Below the pieces are notes generated by a model. That model made no database searches. It worked only from the letters and a program-made list of their open reading frames with translations, and was not told the DNA's origin. The translations under genes and the position numbers were made by a program. This document shows, piece after piece, positions 48,974-57,993 of a stretch of 64,000 bases of DNA (position 1 is the stretch's first letter; each line of letters begins with the position of its first letter). This DNA comes from Duganella sp. SG902 (GTDB taxonomy: Bacteria > Pseudomonadota > Gammaproteobacteria > Burkholderiales > Burkholderiaceae_D). Location: assembly GCF_013376005.1 (NCBI RefSeq), contig NZ_JABMJK010000004.1:1-64000 (forward strand), written 5' to 3'.

Positions 48974-50017
48974 TTAGCCGGGGAAGTTTTCCGGGGTTTT
49001 GGCGGCGCTGCGGGCGGCGGCGGCGCTGATGATGTTGCGGCGGACCAGGTCGGTCAGGTTCTGGTCCAGCGTCTGCATGCCCACCCCGCTGCCGGTCTGG
49101 ATCGCCGAGTACATTTGCGCCACTTTCGCTTCGCGGATCAGGTTGCGGATCGCCGGCGTCGCCACCATGATCTCGTGCGCCGCCACCCTGCCGGCGCCAT
49201 CCTTGGTCTTCAGCAGGGTCTGCGAGATCACGGCCTGCAGCGATTCGGACAGCATGGCGCGCACCATTTCCTTCTCGTCGGCCGGGAACACGTCGACGAT
49301 GCGGTCGATGGTCTTGGCCGCCGACGAGGTGTGCAGCGTGCCGAACACCAGGTGGCCGGTCTCGGCCGCCGACAGCGCCAGGCGGATGGTCTCCAGGTCG
49401 CGCAGCTCGCCCACCAGGATGGCGTCCGGGTCTTCGCGCAGCGCCGAGCGCAGCGCGTTGTTGAACGACAGCGTGTGCGGCCCCACCTCGCGCTGGTTGA
49501 TCAGGCATTTCTTGGATTCGTGCACGAACTCGATCGGGTCCTCGATCGTCAGGATGTGGCCGTACTCGTTCTCGTTGAGGTGGTTGACCATGGCCGCCAG
49601 CGTGGTCGACTTGCCGGAGCCGGTCGGCCCGGTCACCAGCACCAGCCCGCGCGGCTTGAGCGCGAACTCGGCGAAGATCCTGGGCGCGTTCAGGTCCTCC
49701 AGGCTGAGGATCTTGGACGGGATGGTGCGCAGCACCGCCGACGCGCCGCGCTCCTGGTTGTAGGCGTTGACGCGGAAGCGCGCCAGCCCGGGGATCGAAA
49801 ACGAGAAGTCGATCTCCAGCATTTCCTCGTACACCTTGCGCTGGCCGTCGTTCATGATGTCATAGATCATGCCGTGCACGTCCTTGTGCTCCAGCGGCGG
49901 CAGGTTGATGCGCCGCACGTCGCCGTGCACCCGTATCATCGGCGGCAGGCCGGCCGACAGGTGCAGGTCCGAGGCCTTGTTCTTGACAGAGAATGCGAGT
50001 AGTTCGGAGATGTCCAT
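48974..50017 (-). CDS. pilT: Type IV pilus retraction ATPase PilT
   Basis: This 347-residue motor protein depolymerises type IV pili. Walker A is GPTGSGKST at 130-138, followed by the Asp box TIEDPIEFVH, Walker B AILVGELRDLETI and the His box AAETGHLVFGTLHT. The N-terminal MDISELLAFSVKNKASDLHLSAG is the standard PilT start. It is divergent from yggS, a pairing common in proteobacteria. Confidence 0.97.
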   Translation of the reverse strand: MDISELLAFSVKNKASDLHLSAGLPPMIRVHGDVRRINLPPLEHKDVHGMIYDIMNDGQRKVYEEMLEIDFSFSIPGLARFRVNAYNQERGASAVLRTIPSKILSLEDLNAPRIFAEFALKPRGLVLVTGPTGSGKSTTLAAMVNHLNENEYGHILTIEDPIEFVHESKKCLINQREVGPHTLSFNNALRSALREDPDAILVGELRDLETIRLALSAAETGHLVFGTLHTSSAAKTIDRIVDVFPADEKEMVRAMLSESLQAVISQTLLKTKDGAGRVAAHEIMVATPAIRNLIREAKVAQMYSAIQTGSGVGMQTLDQNLTDLVRRNIISAAAARSAAKTPENFPG

Positions 50018-50077
50018 TTATAATCCCTGCTGAATGTGCCCCAGTGGCCTGGTTTTAACGCCTTTGACTCGATGATT

Positions 50078-50782
50078 ATGTCCCCGATCCGCCAGAACTT
50101 GCAAGCAATCACCGCGACAATTGTTGCTACAACCCAAGAATCTGGCCGCCAGCCGGACGCCGTGCGCTTGCTGGCGGTGTCCAAGACCTTCGGCCCGGAG
50201 GCGGTGCAAGAGGCGGTGGCCGCCGGCCAGCGCGCCTTTGGCGAGAATTATCTGCAGGAGGGCCTGGATAAGATCCGTGCACTGAACGACGCCGGCGCGC
50301 CCGCGCTGGAGTGGCACTTCATCGGTCCGATCCAGAGCAACAAGACGCGTCCCATCGCCGAGCACTTCGCGTGGGTGCACACGGTCGAGCGCGAGAAGAT
50401 CGCGGCGCGGCTGTCCGAGCAGCGGCCGGCCGGCATGGCGCCGCTGCAGATTTGTTTGCAGGTGAATATCAGCGGCGAGGCCAGCAAGAGCGGCGTCGCC
50501 CCGGAGGAGGTGGCGGCGCTGGCCCACAAGGTCGCGACGCTGCCGAATCTGACCCTGCGCGGCCTGATGGCGATCCCCGAGCCGGCCGTGGAGTTTGCGC
50601 AGCAGCGCGCGGCGTTCGCCCGCCTGCGCGCTTTGTACGAGCAGCTGCGCGCCGACGGGCTGGCGCTCGATACGCTGTCGATGGGCATGTCGGCCGACAT
50701 GCGGGCGGCGATCTTCGAGGGCGCGACCATTGTGCGCGTCGGCAGCGCGATTTTTGGCGCACGAAACTACAACAAGGCTTGA
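50078..50782 (+). CDS. PLP homeostasis protein, YggS/PROSC family
   Basis: This 234-residue PLP-binding protein keeps free pyridoxal phosphate at safe levels. The PLP Lys is in LLAVSKTFG, and the phosphate region contains LSMGMSADMRAAIFEGATIVRVGSAIFG. The ATG at 50078 aligns with E. coli YggS; GGAG is not obvious, and ATG 50072 is an alternative. It lies next to proC (5-base gap), the typical yggS-proC pair. Confidence 0.95.
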   Translation: MSPIRQNLQAITATIVATTQESGRQPDAVRLLAVSKTFGPEAVQEAVAAGQRAFGENYLQEGLDKIRALNDAGAPALEWHFIGPIQSNKTRPIAEHFAWVHTVEREKIAARLSEQRPAGMAPLQICLQVNISGEASKSGVAPEEVAALAHKVATLPNLTLRGLMAIPEPAVEFAQQRAAFARLRALYEQLRADGLALDTLSMGMSADMRAAIFEGATIVRVGSAIFGARNYNKA

Positions 50783-50787
50783 GACAC

Positions 50788-51612
50788 ATGAAGATTGCAT
50801 TTATCGGCGGCGGCAACATGGCCGCCGCCCTGATCGCGGGATTGGCCAACAAACTGACCGATGGCGCCAATATCCACGTGATCGATCCCAACCCGGACGC
50901 GCTGGCGCGCCTGCGCCAGCAGTACGGCGTGACCACGGCGGCCGCGGCCGACGCGGCCGTGTCGGCCGCCGATGTGATCGTGCTGGCGGTCAAGCCGCAA
51001 AACATGCCCGAGGTGGCGGCGCAATTGCTGCCCTTCATCGACGCGGCGCGGCAGCCGCTGGTGGTGTCGATCGCGGCCGGCATCCGCGGCGCCGATCTGT
51101 CGCGCTGGCTGGGCGGCTACGGCGCCATCGTGCGCTGCATGCCGAACACGCCGGCGCTGATCGGCATGGGCATCACCGGCATGGTGGCCCTGCCGGGCGT
51201 GAGCGCGGCGCAGACCCGGGCCGCCGACGACATCCTGCGCGCGGTCGGCCCCACGGTGTGGCTGGACGACGAAGCCAAGATCGACGCGGTGACGGCGGTA
51301 TCGGGCAGCGGCCCGGCCTATGTGTTCTACTTCATCGAGGCGATGCAGCAGGCGGCCGAGGAAATGGGCCTGAGCGCGGAGCAGGGCACGCAACTGGCGC
51401 TGGCCACGTTTGCCGGCGCGGCGCAGCTGGCGACCCGCTCCGACGAACCGGTCTCGCTGTTGCGCGAGCGTGTCACGTCGAAGGGCGGCACCACCTATGC
51501 CGCGCTGACCAGCATGGAAGCGAGTGGCGTCAAGGCGTCCATCGTCGCCGCCCTGAAAGCCGCCGCCGCGCGCGGCAAGGAGCTCGGCGACGAACTGGGC
51601 GCCGCCGGTTAA
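50788..51612 (+). CDS. proC: Pyrroline-5-carboxylate reductase
   Basis: This enzyme reduces pyrroline-5-carboxylate to proline with NAD(P)H. The 274-residue protein starts with the Rossmann motif IAFIGGGNMAAALI and has the family signature VSGSGPAYVFYFIEAM and the C-terminal RVTSKGGTTYAAL. It is cotranscribed with yggS. Its last four bases overlap the convergent cytochrome gene. Confidence 0.97.
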   Translation: MKIAFIGGGNMAAALIAGLANKLTDGANIHVIDPNPDALARLRQQYGVTTAAAADAAVSAADVIVLAVKPQNMPEVAAQLLPFIDAARQPLVVSIAAGIRGADLSRWLGGYGAIVRCMPNTPALIGMGITGMVALPGVSAAQTRAADDILRAVGPTVWLDDEAKIDAVTAVSGSGPAYVFYFIEAMQQAAEEMGLSAEQGTQLALATFAGAAQLATRSDEPVSLLRERVTSKGGTTYAALTSMEASGVKASIVAALKAAAARGKELGDELGAAG

Positions 51613-52748
51613 GTCCTGCCGTCGCAGCCTTGTTTCATCGCGGCGATCCATGCGCGGATCAGGGCCACGCCTTCCTTGTGGACCGAGCCGCGCCCCAGTT
51701 CCGGCATCATGATGCCGGGCTCCGCCGAGTCCAGTCGGTACAGCATGATGGAGTCGTCCGGCCGGCCAGGCGCGATGTCGTGGCTGCGCCCGCCGGTGCC
51801 GGCGCCGGCCGCCACCGGCGGTTTGCACAGGCCCAGATGCAGGTCGGCCGGCGCGCCCATCTGCAGGTGCAGCGCGGTGGTATTGGCCGCGCCCTTGTCG
51901 TTGTGGCAGTGGGCGCAGTTGATGTCGAGGTAGGCGCGGGCGCGCGCCTCCACGCTTTGCGTGCCGTCGCGCCAGTTGGCGTTGCGCGGCGCGGCGCCGG
52001 CGCCGTTGGCCGGCATGCCGGTCAGGTAGCCCACCCTGGCCAGATGGTCCAGCTGGTTGACGCTGACGCCGTCGTACGTGTAGTCGCGGTTCAGGTGGCG
52101 CGCTTTCGGGCCGATCGGCTGGAACTGGCGCGACTTCACATCGGCCACGTGGCAGGACGCGCACTGGTTCACGTTCGGCACCACGTAGGTGAGCCTGGCG
52201 CTGCGCTTGTCCTCGTGGACCACCTCGAGCGGGATCTGGTCGCCGGTGCGTGACAGCACGGCTTCGGTCTGCCCGGCATTCCACACATAGGGCAGGGCGA
52301 TCCAGCCGCTGGCGCGCCGCACCAGCAGGCGCGTTTCGATCAGCCGCACGCTGGCGAGGTCGAGCTTGTCGCCGCCGTTGTCGCTGGTGGCCAGCACGGT
52401 CTTGCCGTCGGCGCCCTTGGGATAGTAGAAGGTCTTGCTGATGATGGAGCCGACCGGGAAATCAAAGGTGCTGTCGGCGTGGTAGACCGCCGCCTGGCCC
52501 TTCGGCATCCACACCGTGCGCAGCTTGTGCGCGTAGTCGGTGAACAGCGGCGTGTTCAGGTCGTACGGCACCACATCCTTGTTCAGTTGGAGCTTGCCGC
52601 CGGCGACCGCCATCAGGTGCCAGTCGCTGAGTTTTTCCGGATTGCCCTCGGCGATGAAGCTGACCGGCGCCTGGCTTTGCGTGCACGCCGTCAGCGCGAG
52701 CGCGCACGCCGCCGCCAGCAGCGGACGGGTGAGGAAGGTAGGCGTCAT
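51609..52748 (-). CDS. Diheme c-type cytochrome lipoprotein of the SO2930/HNE_0200 family
   Basis: The 379-residue protein is a lipoprotein (LALTAC, Cys22). The middle carries a first heme motif (CASCH, about residue 200) and a second (CAHCH, about 280), and a beta-rich N-terminal domain (about 30-190) precedes them. I recognise the family as TIGR03806-type proteins, which are found next to a beta-helix protein of TIGR03805, exactly as here. It probably handles electrons at the periplasmic face for an unknown reaction. Its ATG overlaps the beta-helix stop (ATGA). Confidence 0.85.
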   Translation of the reverse strand: MTPTFLTRPLLAAACALALTACTQSQAPVSFIAEGNPEKLSDWHLMAVAGGKLQLNKDVVPYDLNTPLFTDYAHKLRTVWMPKGQAAVYHADSTFDFPVGSIISKTFYYPKGADGKTVLATSDNGGDKLDLASVRLIETRLLVRRASGWIALPYVWNAGQTEAVLSRTGDQIPLEVVHEDKRSARLTYVVPNVNQCASCHVADVKSRQFQPIGPKARHLNRDYTYDGVSVNQLDHLARVGYLTGMPANGAGAAPRNANWRDGTQSVEARARAYLDINCAHCHNDKGAANTTALHLQMGAPADLHLGLCKPPVAAGAGTGGRSHDIAPGRPDDSIMLYRLDSAEPGIMMPELGRGSVHKEGVALIRAWIAAMKQGCDGRT

Positions 52749-54007
52749 GACTGGGCGGCGAGTTGGGCGATGGTGACAGGCGGCAGCTTGGCCAGCTCGC
52801 AGCGGAACGGCGCGCTGTCCTTGCTCGGGTTCTTGTATTTGTTGGGGCCGTCGGCGTTCAGCACGTCCGCGTCTTTCTGGATGCAGATGCGCTGCTCGGG
52901 CGGCAGCGCGCCTTTCACCAGCAGCCTGGTGTCGACGTAGCCGTCCCAGAGCACGTCCGGCAGGTGGCCGCTCAGGCCGTACATGGCGATCTTCAGCGCT
53001 TTCAGGTCGAGGCCGTCCGGCGAGTCGCCGCCGCCCTTGAAGCGGTTGCCGTAGACGTAGATGGCTTTCGGATACGGATCGTAGCCGGCCGCCACGCCTT
53101 TCTCGGTGTAGTAGCCGGTCGAGTGGTAGCTGGAGATGATGACGTTGGCGGTCTGGTTCTCGACCACGTCGTTATCGAAGATCTCCACCTTGGAGTTGGA
53201 GTTGATGACGATGCCGGAGCCGGCCGGCACGCTGGCCACCGCCGTGCCCTTGGCGGCGAAGTTGCCGAGGTTGTTTTTCTCGACCTTGTTCTTGTACACG
53301 CGGGTGCTGTGGCCGGCCTGCGACAGGTTGGGCATGTTGAAGACCAGGATGCCGCCGGTGTTGTTGGTGGCCACGTTCTCGTAGACATCGGCGTTGACGG
53401 TGTTCTCGATCTCGATGCCGGCCACATTGCCCTCGGCGCGCGAGCGGCGCACGATCACGCCGTTGGACTGGCCGACGTAGATGCCGGCGTCGGAGGCGCC
53501 GATCGCCACGCTGTCCTCGATCAGCACGTTCCTGGTTTTGACCGGATAGATGCCGTAGGCGCCGTTGGTCACTTTCGGGCCGCCGGTCCATTGCACCTTG
53601 ACCTTGCGCACCGTGATGGTGTCGCCGTCGTTGATCTTCAGGCCGTCGCCCTTGGAGTCCTCGATGGTGAGGTTTTCGATGGTGAAGCCGTTGCCGTACA
53701 CCAGCAAGCCTTCCGGCCCGGTGACCTGGCCCTTGAAGGAGAGGATGGTCTTGTCCATGCCGGCGCCGCGGATGGTGACGCCGTCGCCGCGCAGGGTGAG
53801 GCCGGAGGTGAGATGGTAGTTGCCGGCCGGGATCTCGATCACGCTGCCGGGCTTGGCGTCCAGCAGCTGCTCCTGCAGCTTTTTCTGGAAGGCGGCGTCG
53901 GCGCTGACCTTTTCCGCCGACGGCGCCGGGCCGTCGGTCCTGGTGCAGGCGCTGGACAGCACGCCGATGGAACCACACAGTGCAATGACGCGTAACGCTC
54001 CGTTCAT
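52745..54007 (-). CDS. Parallel beta-helix lipoprotein (TIGR03805-like)
   Basis: The 420-residue protein has a lipoprotein signal (LSSAC, Cys21). From residue about 60 to 330 it consists of right-handed beta-helix repeats (VTIRGAGMDKTILSF, FTIENLTIEDSKGDGLKI, GIYVGQSNGVIVRRSRAEGN and similar), as in pectate lyases and alginate epimerases. Beta-helix proteins often bind or cleave polysaccharides, but no catalytic site is evident. GGAGG precedes the ATG at 54007. It forms a two-gene operon with the diheme cytochrome, an uncharacterised pairing. Confidence 0.84.
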   Translation of the reverse strand: MNGALRVIALCGSIGVLSSACTRTDGPAPSAEKVSADAAFQKKLQEQLLDAKPGSVIEIPAGNYHLTSGLTLRGDGVTIRGAGMDKTILSFKGQVTGPEGLLVYGNGFTIENLTIEDSKGDGLKINDGDTITVRKVKVQWTGGPKVTNGAYGIYPVKTRNVLIEDSVAIGASDAGIYVGQSNGVIVRRSRAEGNVAGIEIENTVNADVYENVATNNTGGILVFNMPNLSQAGHSTRVYKNKVEKNNLGNFAAKGTAVASVPAGSGIVINSNSKVEIFDNDVVENQTANVIISSYHSTGYYTEKGVAAGYDPYPKAIYVYGNRFKGGGDSPDGLDLKALKIAMYGLSGHLPDVLWDGYVDTRLLVKGALPPEQRICIQKDADVLNADGPNKYKNPSKDSAPFRCELAKLPPVTIAQLAAQS

Positions 54008-54072
54008 CTGCTGCCTCCCCTTCATTTTGGTTTTATGAAACGAGTATAACAGTATGTTTTGCGCGGTTTACT

Positions 54073-54579
54073 TCAACCAGATGCAGCAGCCTTGCTGCGT
54101 TTGAGGTCGAGCGCGAGGGCCGCCTGGCGCAGGCGGCCGTTGCGGCGCAGGTAGGCGAAGGCGGCGCGCGTGTCGTACATCAGCTGGTAATGGAAGTAGT
54201 TGATCTGTTCGGCCGCGACCAGGGCCAGCACGCAACCGGCCCACCACAGGTCGGCGCTGGTGACGGTGGCGGCGCGGTGGACGGTCCACGCCAGCACTGC
54301 GGCCATGGCGATCACATTCGAATATTTGAAGCCCTGGTACAGCGGCGTGAACCAGGCCGGCAGCGTGCGGTGCCCGGTGAATCCCCGCAGCTTCAGGTGC
54401 CAGTACAACGCGCCTTGCAGCAGGATGTAGCTCATCAGCGCGGTGGCGGCGATGCGCAAGTCCCACGCCACCGGCCCGTCGCCCCGGCGCCAGTCGTTCC
54501 AGAACAGCAGCGGTAGAAACACCGCGCAGAAGGTCTCGGCGTTGCGCAGGTACTTCATCCGGGACTGTATTGCGTGCAT
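54073..54579 (-). CDS. Integral membrane protein of unknown function
   Basis: The 168-residue protein has about four membrane helices: TFCAVFLPLLFWN, IAATALMSYILLQGALYWHL, NVIAMAAVLAWTV and LWWAGCVLALVAAEQINYFHYQL. A basic tail ends the protein. I do not recognise the family. AAAGGAA precedes the ATG at 54579; the open frame continues 37 codons upstream into the rtcB promoter region and is not supported. It is divergent from the rtcB-prfH operon. Confidence 0.65.
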   Translation of the reverse strand: MHAIQSRMKYLRNAETFCAVFLPLLFWNDWRRGDGPVAWDLRIAATALMSYILLQGALYWHLKLRGFTGHRTLPAWFTPLYQGFKYSNVIAMAAVLAWTVHRAATVTSADLWWAGCVLALVAAEQINYFHYQLMYDTRAAFAYLRRNGRLRQAALALDLKRSKAAASG

Positions 54580-54637
54580 GCCAGATTCCTTTCTGTGGCG
54601 ATTTAATCTAGCATAGCATGTTGTTAATAGAAATCGC

Positions 54638-54666
54638 TTGTTTGAGCCGCCGATTTCGTCTACGAT
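54638..54666 (+). promoter_or_regulatory. Sigma-70-like promoter of the rtcB-prfH operon
   Basis: TTGTTT (54638-54643) and TACGAT (54661-54666) are separated by exactly 17 bases. Transcription would start near 54673, giving a leader of about 190 bases that contains a 20-codon ORF. No sigma-54 -24/-12 pattern (GG..GC) was found, unlike the E. coli rtcBA operon. Confidence 0.55.
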
Positions 54667-54710
54667 GAGCATCCCCTTTGGCCAACCCATTTTTCTGAAA
54701 GGAGATCGCG

Positions 54711-54773
54711 ATGCAAAACATGTTGACCACCACCGCTATTTCCATGGGCCTGGCCGCTTGCTTCCCGGTTTAA
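54711..54773 (+). CDS. 20-residue leader ORF upstream of rtcB
   Basis: The short frame encodes MQNMLTTTAISMGLAACFPV and stops at TAA. It carries the best Shine-Dalgarno sequence in this region (AAAGGAGAT, 54698-54706; AAAGGAG is 6 bases before the ATG), better than that of rtcB itself. The peptide has no charged residue and a Thr-Thr-Thr run. I do not recognise it as a known peptide. Its position and strong initiation signal suggest a leader peptide that controls rtcB, rather than a functional protein. It may also be a tiny membrane peptide. Confidence 0.55.
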   Translation: MQNMLTTTAISMGLAACFPV

Positions 54774-54862
54774 TCCCCCAAGCTCCTTGCACCGCCTGTG
54801 GCGTTTGATCGCCGCGGCGCCGCCACGCCCATCCTTTGGATTTTTCAGGATAAGGCTCCTCA
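54774..54862 (+). promoter_or_regulatory. Structured leader segment before rtcB
   Basis: CTCCTT (54783-54788) is an exact complement of the AAGGAG in the leader ORF's ribosome-binding site and partly of the AAGG before rtcB. A GTGGCG/CGCCAC stem follows. ATCCT (54831-54835) can pair with AGGAT just before the rtcB start, hiding its AAGG (54852-54855). The pieces allow alternative folds in which translation of the leader ORF decides whether rtcB is accessible. This is inference from pairing only. Confidence 0.4.
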
Positions 54863-56050
54863 ATGGGCAATTTCATTCAGCATCTTTCCGATCGCGTGAC
54901 GATCGTCGCGTCCGCTCGCCTGTGGCTTGAAGACGCAGCATTACAGCAGACTAAAACCACGGCCAGCCTGCCGGGCATGGCGCGCGTGGTCGGCCTGCCC
55001 GATCTGCATCCAGGCCGTGGCTATCCGGTGGGCGCGGCTTTTTTTAGCACCGGCTGGATTTATCCGGCCCTGGTCGGCAACGATATCGGCTGCGGCATGA
55101 CGCTGTGGCAGACCGGCCTGTTGGCCGGCAAAGTCAAGCTCGACAAGCTGGACAAGCAGATCGGCAATCTCGATGAGCCGCTCGACAACGACGAGTGGGA
55201 GGCATTGGCGCAGGCCGATGCCACGCTAGCGGGGCAAAGGGACGCGCTGTCGCGCGCGCTGACCGCCGCGCAATTGGACACTTCGCATCTGCGCTCGCTA
55301 GGCACGATAGGCCGCGGCAATCATTTTGCCGAGCTACAGTCGATAGACCAGGTGACATGCGCGGACACCGTGGCCCGTGCCGGACTGGCCGGCAAAAGTC
55401 TGCAATTGTTGGTGCACAGCGGTTCGCGCGGGCTCGGGCAGGCCATCTTGGCTTCGCATGTGGCAGCCTTCGGCCACGCCGGGCTGGCGGAAGCGGAGGC
55501 TACGGTCTATTTGCAACAACACGCCGCCGCCGTGCGGTTCGCGGAATTGAATCGCGCGCTGATTGGCGCCCGCATCCTGCATCGCTTGCGCACCGATGGG
55601 GTGCGGGTGTTGGATGTGAATCACAACACGGTGGTCCCAGCCCAGGTGGACGGGCAGCAGGGCTGGCTGCATCGCAAGGGCGCGACACCCAGCGACCAGG
55701 GATTGGTGATGCTGCCAGGCTCGCGCGACGACTACAGCTACATGCTGGAGCCCGTCGCGGCGAACGGCGTGCTAAGCCTGCATTCGCTGGCGCATGGCGC
55801 TGGCCGCAAGTGGCAGCGCACGGACTGCAAGGACCGGCTTCTCAAGATCGCGTCGCCTGAGCAACTGAGCCGCACCTCGTTCGGCGGTCGCGTGATTTGC
55901 AACGACCGTGCCTTGATTTACGAGGAGGCGTCGCAAGCCTATAAAAACGTCGACAGCGTGCTGGATTGCCTGGTCGGCGCCGGGCTGGCCCGGGTGGTGT
56001 ACCGCAGCAAACCGGTGCTGACTTACAAGACACGTGGGGAGTGCTGCTGA
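54863..56050 (+). CDS. rtcB: RNA ligase RtcB family protein (RtcB2 type)
   Basis: The 395-residue protein is a GTP/Mn-dependent 3'-phosphate/5'-OH RNA ligase. The metal-binding Cys77 lies in GNDIGCGM, the guanylated His311 in LAHGAGRKW, and GSRGLG and VLDVNHNTV complete the site. The length is short for RtcB. It is directly coupled to prfH by a TGATG overlap, the arrangement called RtcB2-PrfH. In published work such pairs repair ribosomes cleaved in the decoding centre by ribotoxins: PrfH frees the stalled peptide and the ligase reseals 16S rRNA. No RtcA or RtcR is nearby. Confidence 0.9.
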   Translation: MGNFIQHLSDRVTIVASARLWLEDAALQQTKTTASLPGMARVVGLPDLHPGRGYPVGAAFFSTGWIYPALVGNDIGCGMTLWQTGLLAGKVKLDKLDKQIGNLDEPLDNDEWEALAQADATLAGQRDALSRALTAAQLDTSHLRSLGTIGRGNHFAELQSIDQVTCADTVARAGLAGKSLQLLVHSGSRGLGQAILASHVAAFGHAGLAEAEATVYLQQHAAAVRFAELNRALIGARILHRLRTDGVRVLDVNHNTVVPAQVDGQQGWLHRKGATPSDQGLVMLPGSRDDYSYMLEPVAANGVLSLHSLAHGAGRKWQRTDCKDRLLKIASPEQLSRTSFGGRVICNDRALIYEEASQAYKNVDSVLDCLVGAGLARVVYRSKPVLTYKTRGECC

Positions 56051-56670
56051 TGACATGGTTACATTTAACGGCAAACACCGGTCCGGCGGAATGCTGTCTT
56101 GGTGTGCGCCACGCACTGGCGCGGCTGCTGGAGGAAGCGGTCGGCAGCGATGTGGACACCACCTTGGTCGAGCAGGTGGACGGCCCGGTGGATGGCACCA
56201 TCAGCTCTGTGCTGCTGCAGCTTGAAGGGGCGGCGGCCGAGCTGCTGGCCCGGCGCTGGAGCGGCAGCATCCTCTGGGTTTGCGCAAGCCCGTACCGGCG
56301 GCAGCACCGGCGCAAGAACTGGTTCCTGCAAGGCGCGATCCTGGCGCCGCCCGCCACGCCGCCCGACGATGGGGCGATCCGCTACGAGGCGACGCGCGCT
56401 TCCGGTCCCGGCGGCCAGCATGTGAACAAGACCGACAGCGCCATCCGTGCCACCCATGTCGCGACCGGCTTGTCGGTCAAGGTGCAGTCGCAGCGCAGCC
56501 AGCACGCCAACAAGAAGCTGGCCGCGCAGCTGCTGGCGATCAAGCTGGCGGAGCTGGCGTCGGCGGCGGGGGCGCGCAGCCGCGCCGAGCGGCATTCGCA
56601 GCATCGCCAGGCGGAGCGGGGAAACGCGCAGCGGACCTTTGTCGGCCCCGGTTTTGTCGAGCGGCGCTGA
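56050..56670 (+). CDS. prfH: Peptide chain release factor homologue PrfH
   Basis: This 206-residue class I release factor homologue has the catalytic GGQ at 121-123 ([19 protein letters not shown]), which hydrolyses peptidyl-tRNA. The codon-recognition motifs of RF1/RF2 (PxT/SPF) are absent, so it does not read stop codons. The basic C-terminal tail ([14 protein letters not shown] onward) is typical of GGQ rescue factors. Its ATG overlaps the rtcB stop. Full length, unlike the truncated prfH of E. coli K-12. Its stop abuts the convergent DUF883 gene. Confidence 0.92.
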   Translation: MTWLHLTANTGPAECCLGVRHALARLLEEAVGSDVDTTLVEQVDGPVDGTISSVLLQLEGAAAELLARRWSGSILWVCASPYRRQHRRKNWFLQGAILAPPATPPDDGAIRYEATRASGPGGQHVNKTDSAIRATHVATGLSVKVQSQRSQHANKKLAAQLLAIKLAELASAAGARSRAERHSQHRQAERGNAQRTFVGPGFVERR

Positions 56671-57009
56671 CTATTTGCGCGACAGCAGCATGCCCACCAC
56701 CACCCCCAGCGCCACGCCGATGCCGGCCGCCTGCCACGGGTTTTCGCGCACAAAGGTGTTGACGCTGTCGGCGGCGTCGCGGCTGTGGGCCAGGAAGCTG
56801 TCCTCCAGCTTGCGCAGGTCGCTGCGGGCGGTGCGCAGGGTGTCGTCAAAGCGCGCGCGGGTGTCGCTGCGGACGCCGGCTTCCTCGCCGGCGCTGTCTT
56901 GCAGCCATTTCTCGGCTTCGCCGATGGTGTGCTGCAGATCGTCCATCAGGCGGTCGCGTACGGTGCCGCTGGCGGCCTGGGCCTCCGCGACGGTGCTGGT
57001 TGGTTCCAT
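56671..57009 (-). CDS. DUF883 family (ElaB/YqjD-like) membrane-anchored protein
   Basis: The 112-residue protein is mostly helical (about 15-85) and ends in the membrane anchor NPWQAAGIGVALGVVVGMLLSRK, the hallmark of YqjD/ElaB. In E. coli YqjD anchors ribosomes to the inner membrane in stationary phase. Next to a ribosome-repair operon this is suggestive, but the genes are convergent and there is no direct link. Confidence 0.92.
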   Translation of the reverse strand: MEPTSTVAEAQAASGTVRDRLMDDLQHTIGEAEKWLQDSAGEEAGVRSDTRARFDDTLRTARSDLRKLEDSFLAHSRDAADSVNTFVRENPWQAAGIGVALGVVVGMLLSRK

Positions 57010-57082
57010 GGTGGTGACCTCGTTAAAAATTAGCCAGTGTAAGTATCGACGATGTCTCCGCTTTGCGCGCGCTCAATTGTGC

Positions 57083-57937
57083 TCAGCGTAGCGCGTAATC
57101 CAGCGCCACGCCGGCGAAGATCACGCCGCCCAGCCAGTTGTTGTGACGGAAGGCGTAGAAGCAGGCGTCGCGCTCGCGGTGGCGGATCAGGGTGTAGTGG
57201 TAGCAGGCGATGCCGGCCGCCGCCGCCAGTCCGGCCACGAACCAGAAGCGCAAGCCCTGCTGCCAGCCGCACACCAGCAGGATCGCCAGGTGCAGCGCGT
57301 AGCACAGCATGATGATGGCCACGTCGTGGCGGCCGAAGGTGATGGCCGAGGTCTTGATGCCGATCTTCAGGTCGTCGTCGCGGTCGACCATGGCGTATTC
57401 GGTGTCGTAGGCCAGGGTCCAGAAGATGTTCCCGACCAGCAGCAGCCAGGCCAGCGGCGGCACCTGGTTCTGGATCGCCGCGAACGCCATCGGGATGCCG
57501 AAGCCGAAGGCGATCCCCAGGTAGGCCTGCGGGATGGCGAAGAAGCGCTTGAAGTAGGGATAGGTGCCGGCGATGATCACCGCCGCCACCGACATCTGCT
57601 TGGTCAGCGCGTTGAGCGGCAGGATCAGGCAGAAGGCGATGATGGACAGGACGGCCGCGATCGCCAGCGCCTCCTTGCCGCTGATGCGGCCGCTGGTGAG
57701 CGGGCGCTGGGCGGTGCGCTTGACGTGCTTGTCGAAGTCCTGGTCGGCGTAGTCGTTGATGGCGCAGCCGGCCGAGCGCATCAGGAAGGTGCCCAGCGTG
57801 AAGATCAGCAGCAAGCGCCAGTCCGGCACGCCGTCGGCCGCCAGCCACATCGCGTACAGCGTGGGCCACAGCAGCAGCACGGTGCCGATGGGTTTGTCCA
57901 GCCGGATCAGGCGGAAGTAGAGCTGCAGCTTGTTCAT
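57083..57937 (-). CDS. ubiA: 4-hydroxybenzoate octaprenyltransferase
   Basis: This membrane enzyme attaches the polyprenyl chain to 4-hydroxybenzoate in ubiquinone synthesis. The 284-residue protein has about eight helices and both Mg-diphosphate motifs: [20 protein letters not shown] and [16 protein letters not shown]. It uses prenyl diphosphates built from the ispA product. It stands alone on the minus strand, 56 bases from the oxyR stop. Confidence 0.97.
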   Translation of the reverse strand: MNKLQLYFRLIRLDKPIGTVLLLWPTLYAMWLAADGVPDWRLLLIFTLGTFLMRSAGCAINDYADQDFDKHVKRTAQRPLTSGRISGKEALAIAAVLSIIAFCLILPLNALTKQMSVAAVIIAGTYPYFKRFFAIPQAYLGIAFGFGIPMAFAAIQNQVPPLAWLLLVGNIFWTLAYDTEYAMVDRDDDLKIGIKTSAITFGRHDVAIIMLCYALHLAILLVCGWQQGLRFWFVAGLAAAAGIACYHYTLIRHRERDACFYAFRHNNWLGGVIFAGVALDYALR

Positions 57938-57993
57938 AAGGCGACTTCAGGAGACAGGAAAGCGGTGATTATCGCAAATCCTGAAGCCGGCCG

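Noticed and set aside
54585..54690. Upstream extension of the membrane protein gene ending at 54073
   Set aside because: It would run through the rtcB promoter, and a good ribosome-binding site supports the ATG at 54579.
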